Of a DNA stretch of 12,037 nt, positions 1-7,351 are shown piece by piece; the stretch's first letter is position 1; each line of letters opens with the position of its first letter. Position numbers and translations under genes: made by a program. The notes beneath the pieces were generated by a model. The model worked only from the letters and a program-made list of their open reading frames with translations, was not told where the DNA came from and searched no databases. The DNA comes from Bacillaceae bacterium UBA7792 (GTDB lineage: Bacteria; Bacillota; Bacilli; Bacillales; Cytobacillaceae), in NCBI GenBank assembly GCA_002480735.1, contig DLCS01000037.1:1-12037 (forward strand), written 5' to 3'.

Positions 1-2
1 TA

Positions 3-1115
3 GGCGGCTTCCGAATGGATGTTATCAACTTCATTTCAAAGGACGAAGCCTTGCCAAATGGAAAGATACATCCTGGGCAGTTGTATGGTGATGGAAGTCC
101 GTATTACATCAACGGTCCTAAAATTCATACCTATTTACGTGAAATGCATGATGAGGTCTTAAGCCATTATGATGTGTTAACTGTGGGAGAAACTCCTGGG
201 GCCTCAACAAAAGATGCTCAAATTTATACGGATCCCAAAAATCATGAATTAAATATGGTTTTTACATTTGAACATATGAATTTAGATAGTGGGCCATATG
301 AAAAATGGGATTTACGGCCATTTGATTTAGTAGCTCTAAAGCGAAATCTAGAAAAGTGGCAGCATGGTTTACACCAAGTTGGTTGGAATAGTCTCTATTG
401 GAATAACCATGACCAGCCACGGGTCGTCTCTCGGTTTGGCAATGATGGAGAATACCGAGAATTGTCTGCTAAAATGCTGGCTATTTGTCTTCATATGCTC
501 CAAGGCACACCTTATATATATCAAGGTGAGGAATTGGGTATGACCAATGTTAAATTTCAACATATCGATGACTATCAGGATATCGAAACCATCAATATGT
601 ATAAAGAAAAAAGGGGGCAAGGTATTGCCCATGAGACGATAATGTCGAGCATTTATGCAAAGGGTCGAGATAATGCACGAACCCCAATGCAATGGACAAA
701 GAATGGAGGATTTACATCTGGGACCCCTTGGCTTAAACTGAATGAAAATACATCTTATATTAACGCAGAGGCAGCCTTATCTGATCCTCAATCTATTTTT
801 TATACTTATCAAAGGCTCATCCAGCTAAGAAAAAAATATGACATTATTACAGAGGGACGTTTCCAATTGCTGTTGCCAGATCACCCCCAGCTCTTTGTAT
901 ACAAACGGCAAATGGATGAGGAAGAATGGCTAATTGTAGCCAATTATTCGATGGTAACTCACGATATTAATTGGAGCGAATGTCATGTTGATGGAGAAAA
1001 TAATCAGTGGACACTCATGATTGCAAACTATGATGAACCCATTTTCGAAAAGGATATGATAAGAGTACGTCCCTATGAAGCATTCGTGCTTGCTTTCCAG
1101 AAGGGGATCTTCTAA
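3..1115 (+). CDS. GH13 alpha-glucosidase, oligo-1,6-glucosidase/MalL-like (partial, 5' end outside window)
   Basis: A cytoplasmic glycoside hydrolase of family GH13, probably subfamily 31, which releases glucose from the non-reducing end of short alpha-glucosides. The reading frame is open from base 3, so the ATG at 15 is internal. The window begins in conserved region II, GGFRMDVI, whose Asp (18-20) is the catalytic nucleophile. The acid/base Glu is in TVGETPG (189-191) and the transition-state Asp in NNHDQPR (411-413). The C-terminal part carries QGEELGMTN, RTPMQW and the terminal beta domain ending near PYEAFVLAF. The 370 visible residues plus about 193 missing ones give roughly 563, the family's usual size. 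Val follows the nucleophile, as in MalL and oligo-1,6-glucosidases, which favours alpha-1,6 or mixed specificity. It lies upstream of a transporter operon and a second GH13 enzyme. Family membership is sure; the exact substrate is inferred. Confidence 0.93.
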   Translation, partial: GGFRMDVINFISKDEALPNGKIHPGQLYGDGSPYYINGPKIHTYLREMHDEVLSHYDVLTVGETPGASTKDAQIYTDPKNHELNMVFTFEHMNLDSGPYEKWDLRPFDLVALKRNLEKWQHGLHQVGWNSLYWNNHDQPRVVSRFGNDGEYRELSAKMLAICLHMLQGTPYIYQGEELGMTNVKFQHIDDYQDIETINMYKEKRGQGIAHETIMSSIYAKGRDNARTPMQWTKNGGFTSGTPWLKLNENTSYINAEAALSDPQSIFYTYQRLIQLRKKYDIITEGRFQLLLPDHPQLFVYKRQMDEEEWLIVANYSMVTHDINWSECHVDGENNQWTLMIANYDEPIFEKDMIRVRPYEAFVLAFQKGIF

Positions 1116-1122
1116 TTGATAG

Positions 1123-1156
1123 AAAAAAGTCCCATTTGGAACGTACTCACTTTTTT
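1123..1156 (+). terminator. possible weak terminator after the first glucosidase gene
   Basis: The 8-base arm AAAAAAGT (1123-1130) pairs with ACTTTTTT (1149-1156) eight bases after the stop codon. Inside it, a short TCC/GGA pairing closes a small loop. The stem is almost all A-U, so it may act poorly. It would separate the first glucosidase gene from the promoter that follows. Low confidence. Confidence 0.3.
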
Positions 1157-1190
1157 GATAAAAACACAGAATTTTGGATAAAATAAATAC

Positions 1191-1219
1191 TTGTTATTTT
1201 CCATTCTCTATGCTAGGAT
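1191..1219 (+). promoter_or_regulatory. predicted SigA promoter of the alpha-glucoside operon (extended -10)
   Basis: TTGTTA (1191-1196) is a good -35 box. It lies 17 bases from TAGGAT (1214-1219), and TG at 1211-1212 gives the extended -10 form TGCTAGGAT. Transcription would start near 1226, leaving a leader of about 109 bases before the binding-protein gene. Both LacI-type operators lie downstream of this start, where a bound repressor would block initiation or early elongation. Read by eye, not tested. Confidence 0.65.
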
Positions 1220-1235
1220 GAGGGTACATTAAAGT

Positions 1236-1253
1236 TGTGCAAACGCTTTCCCA
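1236..1253 (+). promoter_or_regulatory. LacI-family operator 1, also a good cre (CcpA) match
   Basis: TGTGCAAACGCTTTCCCA is centred on CG at 1244/1245 and has the GCAAACGYTTTC core of LacI/CcpA-type operators. It matches the cre consensus TGNAANCGNWNNCA at all fixed positions except the last. It begins about 10 bases after the predicted transcription start. Either the operon's own LacI-family regulator or the global regulator CcpA could bind here, and the sequence does not decide between them. Confidence 0.6.
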
Positions 1254-1278
1254 AGCTTTGCTCTTCTTTTTTGAGATT

Positions 1279-1296
1279 TGCGCAAACGTTTTCGCA
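1279..1296 (+). promoter_or_regulatory. LacI/MalR-type operator 2
   Basis: TGCGCAAACGTTTTCGCA is an 18-base palindrome with one mismatched pair, centred on CG at 1287/1288. It is close to the MalR operator CGCAAACGTTTGCG described in other Firmicutes. The centre lies 43 bp from that of operator 1, about four helical turns, so both sites would face the same side of the DNA. The most likely ligand is the LacI-family regulator encoded at 4459-5499, whose hinge-helix Leu55 is the type of residue that inserts at a central CpG. Confidence 0.72.
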
Positions 1297-1334
1297 GCAA
1301 ACTATTTAAATATTTTAAAGGTGGAGGGAAAACA

Positions 1335-2651
1335 ATGAAAAGCAAGTGGCAAGTTGGGTTAATAGCTTTGTTTTTAGTTTTGGCTGGGTTTTTAGCTGGC
1401 TGTAGCTCTGATAAGGAAAAAAATGAATCAGCTGGCAAAAAAGGCGGCGAAACAAAGGGAGAACAGGTAACAATTGATATTTTTCAATTTAAAGTAGAGT
1501 TTAAGGATCAGTTTGAAGCAATTGCGAAAGCATATGAAGCAGAGCATGACGGTGTGAAAATTAATATTACTACTGTTGGGGGCGGGGAAGATTACGGTGC
1601 AGCCCTTCGTTCCAAATTTGCATCTGGAAATGAGCCAGCAATTTATAATATCGGGGGACCGCAGGATGTGGCGGATTGGAAGGATAAATTGGCTGATTTA
1701 TCAGATACTGAAGCAGCAGGTCTTGCTTTAGATGGTACATTAGATGGTGTGACAGTTGACGGGAAAGTATTAGGTCTCCCTTTCAACCAAGAAGGCTATG
1801 GTTTGATCTATAACAAGAACGTTTTTGAAAAAGCAGGAATTGACCCTACATCGATCGTAGATTTTGCTTCATTAGAAGCAGCTGTAAAGGAATTAGACAG
1901 TAAGAAGGATGAACTAGGTCTTGAAGCAGTATTTGCTTTACCGGGGAAAGAAAAATGGGTAACTGGCTTGCATTTATCCAATGCTTTCTTAGCGCCAGAG
2001 TTTGATCAAAACGTTCTAACTGCATTTGATTCAAAAACAGTCGAATTTAAATACGGAGATGCATTCAAGAAGGTATTAGATCTTCAAAATAAATATTCTG
2101 TTCAACCAACTGTAAGTCTTGATTATTCAAAGCAAGTAGAAGAATTATTCTCACTTCAAAAAGTTGCTATCATTCAACAAGGGAACTGGGTATATGGTTC
2201 TATTGCTGGTATTGATGAAGAATTTGCTAAAAATGGCATTGGTATCCTTCCGATTCCTGTAGAAGGCTATGAAGGAGATCGTATTCCTGTAGGAATCCCA
2301 ATGTATTGGGGAGTCAACAGCAATGCTGATGAGGCAGTAGTAAAAGAAGCAAAAGCGTTCTTAGACTGGTTATATACCTCCGAAACTGGTAAAGAAGCAG
2401 TAGTAAGTGATTTCAACTTTATCCCTGCTTATGAAGGATATGATTCTTCCAAAATATCAGATCCACTTTCAAAGGATGTTTATGAGTATTCAGAAAAGGG
2501 AAAAACAATTGGCTGGACATTCATGGGTTATCCAACCTCATGGGGAGAAAATGAACTTGGTGTTCAAATTCAGAAATACTTAAGTGATGAAGCAACATGG
2601 GAGGAAGTAATAGACGCATCGAAAAAAGCTTGGGAAGCAGGTCGGAAATAG
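1335..2651 (+). CDS. sugar ABC transporter substrate-binding lipoprotein (CUT1, alpha-glucoside type)
   Basis: An extracellular lipid-anchored protein that captures the sugar and delivers it to the two permeases encoded downstream. The 438-residue precursor starts with a Lys-containing N-terminus, a hydrophobic stretch (about residues 7-21) and the lipobox LAGC, with Cys23 as the lipidated residue. A polar linker rich in Lys, Glu and Gly follows, then a family 1 solute-binding fold with features such as LPFNQEGYGLIYNK and late Trp-rich segments (YWGVN, GWTFMGYPTSWGENELG). The ATG at 1335 is chosen because AAAGGTGGAGG (1318-1328) precedes it at normal spacing. An in-frame TTG at 1278 overlaps operator 2 and is not used. 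Neighbouring alpha-glucosidases suggest maltose, isomaltose or related alpha-glucosides. Melibiose or raffinose is less likely because no alpha-galactosidase is seen. Confidence 0.9.
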   Translation: MKSKWQVGLIALFLVLAGFLAGCSSDKEKNESAGKKGGETKGEQVTIDIFQFKVEFKDQFEAIAKAYEAEHDGVKINITTVGGGEDYGAALRSKFASGNEPAIYNIGGPQDVADWKDKLADLSDTEAAGLALDGTLDGVTVDGKVLGLPFNQEGYGLIYNKNVFEKAGIDPTSIVDFASLEAAVKELDSKKDELGLEAVFALPGKEKWVTGLHLSNAFLAPEFDQNVLTAFDSKTVEFKYGDAFKKVLDLQNKYSVQPTVSLDYSKQVEELFSLQKVAIIQQGNWVYGSIAGIDEEFAKNGIGILPIPVEGYEGDRIPVGIPMYWGVNSNADEAVVKEAKAFLDWLYTSETGKEAVVSDFNFIPAYEGYDSSKISDPLSKDVYEYSEKGKTIGWTFMGYPTSWGENELGVQIQKYLSDEATWEEVIDASKKAWEAGRK

Positions 2652-2661
2652 AGAATACGTA

Positions 2662-2699
2662 GATAAAACAAAGTAGCATTCGTGCTACTTTGTTTTATC
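2662..2699 (+). terminator. hairpin inside the operon, partial terminator or mRNA stabiliser
   Basis: A perfect 17-bp inverted repeat (arms 2662-2678 and 2683-2699) closes on the stable tetraloop TTCG. It begins 11 bases after the binding-protein stop. The strongest part is the core AAAGTAGCA-TTCG-TGCTACTTT, followed by GTTTTATC, which can serve as a U-rich tail. The next gene belongs to the same transporter, so complete termination would make no sense. The likely roles are partial termination, or protection of the upstream message so that more binding protein than permease is made. Confidence 0.8.
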
Positions 2700-2758
2700 A
2701 AAAGGGTAAAAATAACGTAGGTGGGAAGTACATTTTTTGTAAGTATGGAGGGTTGAAC

Positions 2759-3619
2759 ATGCGCATACGGGATTTATCGTACTGGCTCTTTTTAATGCCT
2801 GTGTTGGTTGCGCTTATATTAGTTGTGATAGCTCCTTTGCTGTTAGGTGTCTATTACTCCTTTACCGATTGGAATGGAATTTCAGCAAATGGCTTTGTCG
2901 GATTTGAGAATTATACTGCGCTGTTCCAGGATGAAAGATTTCTAGATTCGCTTTGGTTTACAACCAAGTTCTCGATTGTCTCCATTGTCTTGATTAATGT
3001 GATAGGGCTATCACTTGCCCTACTCGTAACCGCAAAATTGAAAACAAATAAAATCATGCGAACTATTTTCTTTATGCCCAATCTAATTGGCGGCTTAATT
3101 CTAGGTTTTATTTGGCAGTTTATTTTTACGAAGGCATTTGATGGTATTGGCTCTCTCTTTGGGATTGAAAGTCTACAAGGATGGTTATCCACTTCGAGTA
3201 CAGGGTTCTGGGGTCTTGTTATCTTAATGAGCTGGCAAATGTCAGGATATATCATGGTCATCTATATCGCTTACTTAGAAGGTGTCTCAAAGGAACTTAT
3301 CGAAGCAGCTGAAATCGATGGAGCCAACGTATTCCAAAGATTTCGTCATATTGTTTTTCCTCTCGTCGCACCTGCTTTTACAGTCAGCATGTTTTTGACA
3401 CTATCCAATACTTTTAAGCTTTATGATCAGAACCTATCGTTAACGGGTGGGGGGCCATATGACTCGACACAAATGGTCGCAATGGATATATTTAGAACAG
3501 CCTTTAGCCGTTATGATATGGCGTATGCACAAGCAAAAGCGATTATTTTTTTCATTATCGTAGCTGTTATTGCTTTGCTACAGGTCTATGTGAACAAGAA
3601 ACGTGAGGTGGAAATGTAA
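2759..3619 (+). CDS. sugar ABC transporter permease, MalF/MsmF-like (CUT1)
   Basis: One of two membrane subunits forming the sugar pore. The 286-residue protein has about six hydrophobic segments, starting with one near residues 10-30 (FLMPVLVALILVVIAPLLLG). The cytoplasmic EAA loop that docks the ATPase reads EAAEIDGANVFQRF, beginning at Glu182, and LTGGGPYDSTQM follows, typical of MalF/UgpA-type subunits. The large periplasmic loop of enterobacterial MalF is absent, as is normal in Gram-positives. The ATG at 2759 has GGAGGG (2747-2752) at good spacing. A longer frame from a TTG at 2690 would start inside the hairpin and is rejected. The stop overlaps the next start. Confidence 0.92.
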   Translation: MRIRDLSYWLFLMPVLVALILVVIAPLLLGVYYSFTDWNGISANGFVGFENYTALFQDERFLDSLWFTTKFSIVSIVLINVIGLSLALLVTAKLKTNKIMRTIFFMPNLIGGLILGFIWQFIFTKAFDGIGSLFGIESLQGWLSTSSTGFWGLVILMSWQMSGYIMVIYIAYLEGVSKELIEAAEIDGANVFQRFRHIVFPLVAPAFTVSMFLTLSNTFKLYDQNLSLTGGGPYDSTQMVAMDIFRTAFSRYDMAYAQAKAIIFFIIVAVIALLQVYVNKKREVEM

Positions 3620-4434
3620 TGCGAAAGCCGTATTTAATTCCGCTTGAAATATTGGGGATCCTATTAGCCCTTCTTTGGTTATCCCCATTTTATTTAATGA
3701 TTGTTAATTCCCTCAAATCAAAACGGGAAATTTTCGAGGATACATTAAAGCCACCGAGTTCTTTGACATTTGATAACTATGTACAGGCATTTACAGAGCT
3801 TGATTTTCTTAAAACATTCGCAAACTCAATATTCATTACTGTAATGAGTGTCGTGATCATCATTGTTTTCTCTGCTATGGCAGCTTACGCACTTTCACGT
3901 AGCAAGAGCAAATTAAGTTCCGTTATTTTCTATTTATTTGTTGCTGCAATGCTTATCCCTTTCCAATCGGTTATGATTCCACTTATTACAATTTTTGGTA
4001 AAATCGAAATGCTTAACCGGACTGGTTTAATCTTTATGTATCTTGGATTTGGGGCCAGTCTTTCGATCTTTTTGTACCATGGTGCCCTAAATTCGATCCC
4101 ACGTTCATTAGACGAAGCTGCTACAATAGATGGGGCAAATAGGTTTCAAATTTTTTGGCATATTATTTTCCCTATACTTAAGCCGATCACGGTGACTGTT
4201 GGAATTTTGAATACGATTTGGATTTGGAATGATTACTTGCTTCCGTCCTTAGTGATTAATCAGCAAGGAATGGAGACCATTCCTCTGAAAATGTTCTTTT
4301 TCTTTGGAGAATATACAAAACAGTGGCATCTTGCCTTAGCGGGACTTACATTAGCGATCATTCCGATTATCATCCTATACTTCTTTGCCCAACGAGAAAT
4401 CATTAAGGGAGTATCTGAGGGTGCGGTTAAATAA
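3619..4434 (+). CDS. sugar ABC transporter permease, MalG/MsmG-like (CUT1)
   Basis: The second membrane subunit of the alpha-glucoside importer, 271 residues with about six transmembrane segments. The N-terminal helix lies near residues 7-30. The central region has PFQSVMIPL, usual in this family, and the EAA loop is DEAATIDGANRFQIF, with Glu166 starting the EAA. Its start overlaps the previous stop in TAATG, and GAGGTGG (3605-3611) serves as ribosome binding site inside the upstream gene. Translation of the two permeases is therefore probably coupled, giving equal amounts for a heterodimer. No ATPase gene follows; the next gene is a regulator. Confidence 0.93.
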   Translation: MRKPYLIPLEILGILLALLWLSPFYLMIVNSLKSKREIFEDTLKPPSSLTFDNYVQAFTELDFLKTFANSIFITVMSVVIIIVFSAMAAYALSRSKSKLSSVIFYLFVAAMLIPFQSVMIPLITIFGKIEMLNRTGLIFMYLGFGASLSIFLYHGALNSIPRSLDEAATIDGANRFQIFWHIIFPILKPITVTVGILNTIWIWNDYLLPSLVINQQGMETIPLKMFFFFGEYTKQWHLALAGLTLAIIPIIILYFFAQREIIKGVSEGAVK

Positions 4435-4458
4435 ACTTGCAAGGAAAGGGGAATCCCA

Positions 4459-5499
4459 GTGGCGGTTACAATTATTGATGTCGCACGAGAAGCAAATGTA
4501 TCACCGTCAACTGTTTCGCGTGTTATTGCAGATAGCCCAAGGATTAGTGAACAGACGAAGCGCAGGGTTCGCGAAGTAATGAATCAGTTGGGGTACTATC
4601 CTAACTTTCAAGCTAGGAACCTTGCTGCAAAAACCACACAAACAATCGGTGTAATTATGTCAGATTCTACTTCATTGGCCTTCCAGAATCCGTTCTTTCC
4701 AGAAGTAATTCGGGGAATATGTGTGAGTGCTCATGCTAGTAAGTATGGTATTTACTTTTCCACAGGTGGTACGGAAGAGGAAATCTTTCAAGAAGTTGTG
4801 TCCATGGTGCAAGGGAAAAAGGTGGATGGAATTATTCTACTATATTCCCGTGTTGGAGATCGGACGATGAAATATTTAAAGGATGAGAATTTCCCATTTA
4901 CGATGGTGGGACGTCCGTATCAATATGAGGATGAAATTTCGTATATCGATAATGATAATGAAAGAATCACTCATGAGGTTGTAGAGTATCTGTACAACTT
5001 AGGTCATCGAAAAATTGCTTTTATTGGAGGCAACTTGGACTTTGTCGTATCAATCGATCGTTTGAATGGTTATCAAAAGGCGTTAGAAAAGTTAGGACTA
5101 TCTTATTCAGAGGATTATTTTATTCGCAATGATGTTATAAAGACAAATGGTATGAAGGCTGTTCATCAGTTAATGGAGCTTAACGAACCGCCGACAGCTA
5201 TTGTCGCTCACGACGATTTAGTTGCCTATGAAGTGATAAGGTACTTAGAGGGGCTTTCCGTGCAGGTTCCAGGGGATGTTTCCATCATAGGCTTTAATAA
5301 CCATGCTTTATCAGCTTATGTGAAGCCACCGCTTACTTCAGTTGATATCTCAATTGTTGAGCTAGGTCTTGAGGCAACCAATCTTCTGTTGGAAAAAATC
5401 CAGGATTCTGAAGCGGCGGTTGAACACTATTTTGTACCAACGAAAATCATAGAACGTGAATCGTGTAAAAGGATAACAACAAAGAAAAAGAGGGAATAA
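4459..5499 (+). CDS. LacI-family transcriptional regulator, MalR-like
   Basis: A 346-residue DNA-binding protein, probably the sugar-responsive repressor of this operon. The N-terminal helix-turn-helix spans about residues 5-24 (IIDVAREANVSPSTVSRVI), and the hinge helix near ARNLAAK contains Leu55, the residue that bends a central CpG. From about residue 60 it has the periplasmic-binding-protein-like effector domain, with segments typical of MalR proteins: YIDNDN, GHRKIAFIGG, DRLNGY and AHDDLVAYEV. The start is GTG at 4459, preceded by AAGGAAAGGGG (4441-4451). It lies 24 bases after the permease gene and one base before the glucosidase start. Being in the operon it would repress itself, with operators at 1236-1253 and 1279-1296. 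An activator role is less usual for the family. The effector is inferred. Confidence 0.92.
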   Translation: MAVTIIDVAREANVSPSTVSRVIADSPRISEQTKRRVREVMNQLGYYPNFQARNLAAKTTQTIGVIMSDSTSLAFQNPFFPEVIRGICVSAHASKYGIYFSTGGTEEEIFQEVVSMVQGKKVDGIILLYSRVGDRTMKYLKDENFPFTMVGRPYQYEDEISYIDNDNERITHEVVEYLYNLGHRKIAFIGGNLDFVVSIDRLNGYQKALEKLGLSYSEDYFIRNDVIKTNGMKAVHQLMELNEPPTAIVAHDDLVAYEVIRYLEGLSVQVPGDVSIIGFNNHALSAYVKPPLTSVDISIVELGLEATNLLLEKIQDSEAAVEHYFVPTKIIERESCKRITTKKKRE

Positions 5500-5500
5500 A

Positions 5501-7162
5501 ATGGAGAAGGTTTGGTGGAAAGAAGCTGTTGCATATCAAGTCTATCCTCGTAGTTTTCAAGATTCGAACGGCGATGGAATTGGTGATTTACGAGGGTTGA
5601 TATCTAGATTGGATTATTTAAAGGATATCGGTATTGATGTAGTATGGTTGAGTCCTGTATATAAGTCGCCTAATGATGATAATGGGTATGATATTAGCGA
5701 CTATCAGGAAATTATGGATGAATTTGGAACAATGGAAGAATTTGATCAGCTGCTCGAAGAGGTCCATTCTCGGGGAATGAAGCTGATCATTGATCTAGTC
5801 ATCAATCACACAAGTGATGAGCACCCTTGGTTTGTAGAATCCCGTTCCTCCAAAATGAGTGCAAAGCGAGATTGGTATATTTGGCGGGATGGTGTGAATG
5901 GGCAAGAGCCGAATAATTGGGGTAGTATTTTTGGTGGCTCTGCATGGGAGTTTGATGAGAAGACAGGACAGTATTATTTGCATCTATTCTCAAAGAAACA
6001 GCCTGATTTGAACTGGGAGAATAAAGAGGTGCGACAGGCATTATACAAGATGGTTAATTGGTGGCTTGACAAAGGGATCGATGGATTCCGTGTCGATGCG
6101 ATCAGCCATATTAAAAAGGATACAACCTTTGCCAACATAGATAATTCAACTGGATTAACCTTTATCCCTGCGTGGGAAAAGTATATGAATGTCAAAGGCA
6201 TTATGCCATTTTTAGAAGAATTAAAGCAGGAATGCTTTGCTAAGTATGACATTATGACAGTCGGTGAAGCAAATGGGGTTGGAACCGATGAGATACATGA
6301 ATGGGTGGACGCAGACTATGGAAAATTCAATATGATTTTTCAATTTGAGCATTTGGGATTATGGGATGCCGAAACAAAAGTGCTCGATATTCCTGAGCTT
6401 AAACGCGTGCTAACACGATGGCAAAAAGCATTGGAAGCAAGTGGCTGGAATGCCCTTTTTATAGAGAATCATGATAAGGCTCGCTCTGTTTCTACTTGGG
6501 GAAATGATAGGCAGTATTGGCGTGAAAGTGCGACATCTTTGGCAACCATGTATTTCTTGATGCAAGGGACTCCTTTTATTTATCAAGGTCAAGAGCTTGG
6601 AATGACAAATGTAAAGTATCCGTCGATTGAAGACTACAATGATGTTTCAACGAAGGGCTTGTATAGGGATCTGCTTGCTCAGGGGAAGTCGCATGAGCAA
6701 GCAATGGAAATAATTTGGTCGACCAGTCGTGATAATTCTCGGACACCGATGCAATGGTCGGCGGAAGAAAATGCGGGCTTTACAAGAGGAACACCCTGGT
6801 TAGGAGTGAATCCAAACTACAAAGAGATCAATGTAGAAAGCCAAGAAAAGGACCCGAACTCGATCTTAAACTACTATAAAAAATTAATTCGCTTACGTAA
6901 GGGAAATACCATATTCACATACGGTGTCTATGACCTCGTTCTTGAGGATCATCCTTCTCTATTTGCTTACACTCGAACACTTGGAGAACAGAGAATGCTC
7001 GTTCTTTGTAACCTCTCGTCTGATTCGGTTATCGTGGATAAGATAGATGGGATTCGTTATGTGCGCTCGAATCTAAAACTAGCAAACCTTGAGGTGAGTG
7101 ATCACGAGGAAGTGGAGACACTCGAGCTTGCCCCATACGAAGCAAGGGTGTATGAAATCTAG
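5501..7162 (+). CDS. GH13 alpha-glucosidase (second copy, complete)
   Basis: A complete 553-residue cytoplasmic GH13 hydrolase, probably subfamily 31, that would cut the alpha-glucosides brought in by the adjacent transporter. In order it shows a metal loop of the oligo-1,6-glucosidase kind (Asp21, Asn23, Asp25, Asp29 in DSNGDGIGDL), region I with Asp98, Asn102 and His103 (DLVINH), QPDLNWEN, the nucleophile Asp199 in GFRVDAI, the acid/base Glu256 in TVGEANG, and His324-Asp325 in ENHDKAR. RTPMQW and a C-terminal beta domain follow. Ala200 follows the nucleophile, where the first glucosidase has Val. In this family that position affects alpha-1,4 against alpha-1,6 preference. There is no signal peptide. 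AGAGGG (5489-5494) precedes the ATG, one base after the regulator stop, so translation may be coupled. Trehalose-6-phosphate hydrolase is a related alternative, but no PTS gene is present. Confidence 0.93.
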   Translation: MEKVWWKEAVAYQVYPRSFQDSNGDGIGDLRGLISRLDYLKDIGIDVVWLSPVYKSPNDDNGYDISDYQEIMDEFGTMEEFDQLLEEVHSRGMKLIIDLVINHTSDEHPWFVESRSSKMSAKRDWYIWRDGVNGQEPNNWGSIFGGSAWEFDEKTGQYYLHLFSKKQPDLNWENKEVRQALYKMVNWWLDKGIDGFRVDAISHIKKDTTFANIDNSTGLTFIPAWEKYMNVKGIMPFLEELKQECFAKYDIMTVGEANGVGTDEIHEWVDADYGKFNMIFQFEHLGLWDAETKVLDIPELKRVLTRWQKALEASGWNALFIENHDKARSVSTWGNDRQYWRESATSLATMYFLMQGTPFIYQGQELGMTNVKYPSIEDYNDVSTKGLYRDLLAQGKSHEQAMEIIWSTSRDNSRTPMQWSAEENAGFTRGTPWLGVNPNYKEINVESQEKDPNSILNYYKKLIRLRKGNTIFTYGVYDLVLEDHPSLFAYTRTLGEQRMLVLCNLSSDSVIVDKIDGIRYVRSNLKLANLEVSDHEEVETLELAPYEARVYEI

Positions 7163-7167
7163 AATAT

Positions 7168-7202
7168 AAAAGACGTTTTGTCCCGGGACAAAACGTCTTT
7201 TT
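7168..7202 (+). terminator. Rho-independent terminator of the alpha-glucoside operon
   Basis: Bases 7168-7201 form a perfect 34-base palindrome centred on CCCGGG, giving a stem of about 15 bp with a CCGG loop. It ends in TTTTT and starts with AAAA, so it can work in both directions. It begins five bases after the glucosidase stop codon. Confidence 0.93.
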
Positions 7203-7271
7203 CAGTTTCATTATAGAGCAGAAAGGGAATAAGGCGACCTTAGAAGATATTAACACTAGGCCCATAAGGAA

Positions 7272-7301
7272 TGGACATTAATGATCATATAAAAATAGAA
7301 T
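7272..7301 (+). promoter_or_regulatory. candidate SigA promoter of the opuA operon
   Basis: TGGACA (7272-7277) and TAGAAT (7296-7301) each differ from consensus by one base and are 18 bases apart. The start would be near 7308, about 43 bases before the ATPase gene. The 7203-7351 gap shows no other clear signal, and I see no palindromic operator in it. Confidence 0.45.
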
Positions 7302-7351
7302 TCAGGGAAAACTAAGTGTGTTAAGGGCAATTTATTGAATGAGGTGACTTG

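Noticed and set aside
1278..1334. An in-frame TTG extension of the binding-protein gene by 19 residues
   Set aside because: It overlaps operator 2, would put basic residues before the signal peptide, and the ATG at 1335 has a strong ribosome binding site.
2690..2758. An in-frame TTG extension of the first permease by 23 residues
   Set aside because: It would start inside the hairpin arm; the ATG at 2759 has GGAGGG at normal spacing.
4385..4579. A 64-codon + strand frame bridging the second permease and the regulator
   Set aside because: It overlaps two well-supported genes in another frame and shows no recognisable features.
5501..7162. Trehalose-6-phosphate hydrolase as the identity of the second GH13 enzyme
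   Set aside because: The families are close, but the neighbours are an ABC importer and a MalR-like regulator, with no trehalose PTS or TreR, so an unphosphorylated substrate is more likely.
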